A stretch of DNA of 9,523 bases from RGIG3009 sp045601465 (GTDB lineage Bacteria; Bacillota; Clostridia; Oscillospirales; Acutalibacteraceae). This document shows positions 7,665-9,523 of this stretch, one piece after another. The stretch spans positions 1-9,523 of the forward strand of contig JAZRZU010000127.1 of the NCBI GenBank assembly GCA_045601465.1, read 5' to 3'. The position numbers and the translations under genes were made by a program. How positions within the stretch are numbered: the first letter of the stretch is position 1; each line of letters opens with the position of its first letter. The notes under the pieces were generated by a model. The model worked only from the letters and a program-made list of their open reading frames with translations. It searched no databases and was not told the DNA's origin.

Positions 7665-8135
7665 GTGCCGAGAAGAGGTTCTATCGCAAAACGTGATGTT
7701 TTGCCCGACCCGCTTTACAATTCCAAGTTGGTGACAAGACTCATCAACAACATCATGTACGACGGTAAAAAGGGCGTTGCCCAGAAAATCGTATACGATG
7801 CATTTGACATCATTCGTGAGAAGACCGAAAAGGATCCCTTGGAAGTTTTCGAACAATCTATGGAAAACATTATGCCTCTCTTAGAGGTAAAAGCTCGCCG
7901 TGTTGGCGGTGCTACCTATCAGGTTCCGATCGAGGTTCGCCCCGATCGTCGTCAGACCTTGGGTCTGCGTTGGCTGACCACCTATTCCCGTACTCGCTCT
8001 GAGCGCACCATGAAAGAGCGCTTGGCCGGCGAGATCCTCGATGCGATCAATGGCAACGGCGGCGCCGCTAAGAAACGCGACGACACCCACAAAATGGCGG
8101 AAGCAAACAAAGCATTCGCACATTTCCGCTGGTAA
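7665..8135 (+). CDS. rpsG: Small ribosomal subunit protein uS7 (S7)
   Basis: A 156-residue S7, the usual length, which nucleates assembly of the 30S head by binding the 3' major domain of 16S rRNA and contacts the E-site region. The start is GTG 7665 (MPRRGSIAKRDVLPDPLY), preceded by AAGGAGGG at 7650-7657 with a 7-base spacer. In-frame ATGs at 7614 and 7647 are upstream of or overlap this ribosome binding site and would add unconserved residues. Family motifs include the basic N-terminus, LINNIMYDGKKGVAQKIVYDA, ENIMPLLEVKARRVGGATYQVPIEV near 65-89, and the C-terminal HKMAEANKAFAHFRW. It sits between rpsL and fusA in the conserved str order, with 36 bases to the fusA start. In other bacteria S7 is the repressor of this operon. 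Confidence 0.98.
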   Translation: MPRRGSIAKRDVLPDPLYNSKLVTRLINNIMYDGKKGVAQKIVYDAFDIIREKTEKDPLEVFEQSMENIMPLLEVKARRVGGATYQVPIEVRPDRRQTLGLRWLTTYSRTRSERTMKERLAGEILDAINGNGGAAKKRDDTHKMAEANKAFAHFRW

Positions 8136-8171
8136 TTCAGTTGCTGTATTTTGCAAGAAGGAGGATGACTT

Positions 8172-9523
8172 ATGGCAAGAGATGTATCGTTGGCTAAAAC
8201 CAGAAATATCGGTATTATGGCGCACATCGATGCGGGTAAAACCACCACGACGGAGCGTATTCTCTATTATACCGGTGTTAACTACAAAATCGGTGAGACC
8301 CACGACGGCGGCGCTACCATGGACTGGATGGCGCAAGAGCAAGAGCGTGGTATCACCATCACTTCCGCTGCGACCACCTGTTACTGGGATAAGCAGGGCA
8401 CTGCTGACAAACATCGCATCAACATCATCGACACCCCCGGTCACGTGGACTTCACCGTTGAGGTGCAACGTTCTTTGCGTGTTCTCGACGGCTCGGTGAC
8501 GGTTTTGTGTGCAAAAGGCGGCGTCGAGCCCCAGTCTGAGACCGTGTGGCGTCAGGCGGACGAATATCAGGTACCCCGTATGGCGTACGTCAACAAGATG
8601 GACATCATGGGTGCCGATTTCTACCGTGTTGTGCAGATGATGCGTGACCGGTTGAAATGTAACGCTGTTCCGATCCAGCTCCCCATCGGTTCCGAGAATA
8701 CCTTTAAGGGTATTGTCGACCTCGTGGAGATGAAAGCCGATGTCTATTACGATGACATGGGTAAGGATATGCGTGTCGAAGAAATTCCGGCGGATATGTT
8801 GGATAAGGCAAACGAGTATCACGAGAAATTGCTCGAAGCGGTTGCCGAACAGGACGACGATCTGATGGAAAAATATTTCGGCGGCGAGGAGATCACCGTT
8901 GACGAGATCAAGACCGTTATCCGTAAATCCACCATCGCCAACACGATGGTTCCGGTTTGCTGCGGTACTTCCTACCGCAACAAGGGCGTCCAGAAATTGT
9001 TGGATGCCATCGTGGATTATATGCCCTCTCCGCTGGACGTTCCGGCTATCAAGGGTGTGGATCCCGATACCGAAGAAGAGGTGACCCGTCCGTCTTCCGA
9101 CGAAGAGCCGTTTGCGGCTCTCGCCTTTAAGATCGCGACCGACCCGTTCGTGGGTAAGCTCGCTTTCTTCCGTGTATATTCCGGTACTGTTAAAGCCGGT
9201 GAAACCGTATACAATTCCAGCAAGGATTCCAACGAGCGTTTGGGCCGTATCGTACAGATGCACGCCAACTCCCGTAAGGACTTGGACATTGTGTACGCCG
9301 GTGATATTGCGGCGGCGATCGGCCTGAAAAATACCACGACCGGTAACACGCTGTGCGATGAAAAGCACCCCGTTATCCTGGAATCCATGAAGTTCCCGGA
9401 ACCGGTTATCCGTGTTGCAATCGAGCCCAAGACCAAAGCCGGTCAGGAGAAGATGGGTATCGCTCTCGCCAAGTTGGCGGAAGAAGATCCGACCTTCAAA
9501 ACCTACACCGACGAGGAAACCGG
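8172..9523 (+). CDS. fusA: Elongation factor G (EF-G), 3' partial
   Basis: The first 450 codons of the translocation GTPase EF-G, open to the right edge; complete family members have about 690-700 residues. It begins at ATG 8172 (MARDVSLAKTRNIG) behind AAGGAGG at 8158-8164, spacer 7. The GTPase motifs are all present: P-loop AHIDAGKT at 17-24, switch I RGITITS with Thr62, DTPGH at 87-91 with the catalytic His91, NKMD at 141-144, and G5 as TSY at 266-268, in place of the SAF or SAL of many EF-Gs. Domain II follows, from about residue 310 (FAALAFKIATDPFVGKLAF), and the window ends early in domain III. It is the third gene of the str operon and probably shares the rpsL promoter. Conserved motifs and context point to the housekeeping EF-G, not a tetracycline-protection paralogue. 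Confidence 0.97.
   Translation, partial: MARDVSLAKTRNIGIMAHIDAGKTTTTERILYYTGVNYKIGETHDGGATMDWMAQEQERGITITSAATTCYWDKQGTADKHRINIIDTPGHVDFTVEVQRSLRVLDGSVTVLCAKGGVEPQSETVWRQADEYQVPRMAYVNKMDIMGADFYRVVQMMRDRLKCNAVPIQLPIGSENTFKGIVDLVEMKADVYYDDMGKDMRVEEIPADMLDKANEYHEKLLEAVAEQDDDLMEKYFGGEEITVDEIKTVIRKSTIANTMVPVCCGTSYRNKGVQKLLDAIVDYMPSPLDVPAIKGVDPDTEEEVTRPSSDEEPFAALAFKIATDPFVGKLAFFRVYSGTVKAGETVYNSSKDSNERLGRIVQMHANSRKDLDIVYAGDIAAAIGLKNTTTGNTLCDEKHPVILESMKFPEPVIRVAIEPKTKAGQEKMGIALAKLAEEDPTFKTYTDEET

Noticed and set aside
8967..8975. EF-G G5 motif TSY, considered as a sign of a divergent EF-G paralogue or resistance protein
   Set aside because: All other GTPase motifs and the str operon context are those of the housekeeping EF-G; a Ser/Thr variant at G5 is compatible with clostridial EF-Gs.
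7881..9368. A 495-codon open frame on the minus strand across rpsG and fusA
   Set aside because: It lies wholly antisense to two unmistakable conserved genes, its translation resembles no family, and long antisense frames are expected from the biased codon use of highly expressed genes.

Overview
The window reads as a core-genome segment of a Gram-positive anaerobe of the class Clostridia, probably Oscillospiraceae/Ruminococcaceae or a close relative (inference). The grounds are strong AAGGAGG-type ribosome binding sites, a T-box tRNA-sensing leader, clean TTGACA-17-TATAAT-like promoters, a split cobalamin methionine synthase, and protein sequences resembling those of gut Clostridia. No mobile element, CRISPR array, tRNA or rRNA gene was seen.

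Left part (1-2929, minus strand, read right to left): a sigma-A-type promoter drives a tryptophan-type T-box leader and trpB (tryptophan synthase beta chain). It is followed by a PlsC-like acyltransferase and an overlapping PAP2-family membrane protein that runs off the left edge. A near-perfect 33-nt palindrome without a clear U-tract separates trpB from the two lipid genes. No trpA is present next to trpB.

Middle part (2945-6845, plus strand): a divergent promoter opens the operon metF - methionine synthase activation-domain protein - metH, with genes overlapping by a few bases and ending at a strong intrinsic terminator. MetF makes 5-methyl-tetrahydrofolate. MetH uses it to methylate homocysteine through cobalamin, and the small middle protein supplies the AdoMet-dependent reactivation domain that MetH lacks.

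Right part (6942-9523, plus strand): the str operon rpsL - rpsG - fusA, with its own consensus promoter. rpsL has a structured leader of about 114 nt, and the rpsL-rpsG gap is 148 nt and can fold in two mutually exclusive ways. fusA is cut by the right edge. rpsL uses a TTG start and rpsG a GTG start.

The genes are largely conventional. The parts that merit a second look are regulatory RNA (T-box, rpsL leader, rpsL-rpsG gap, trpB-downstream hairpin) and the atypical lipid enzymes behind the T-box. I did not find convincing evidence for a wholly new system.
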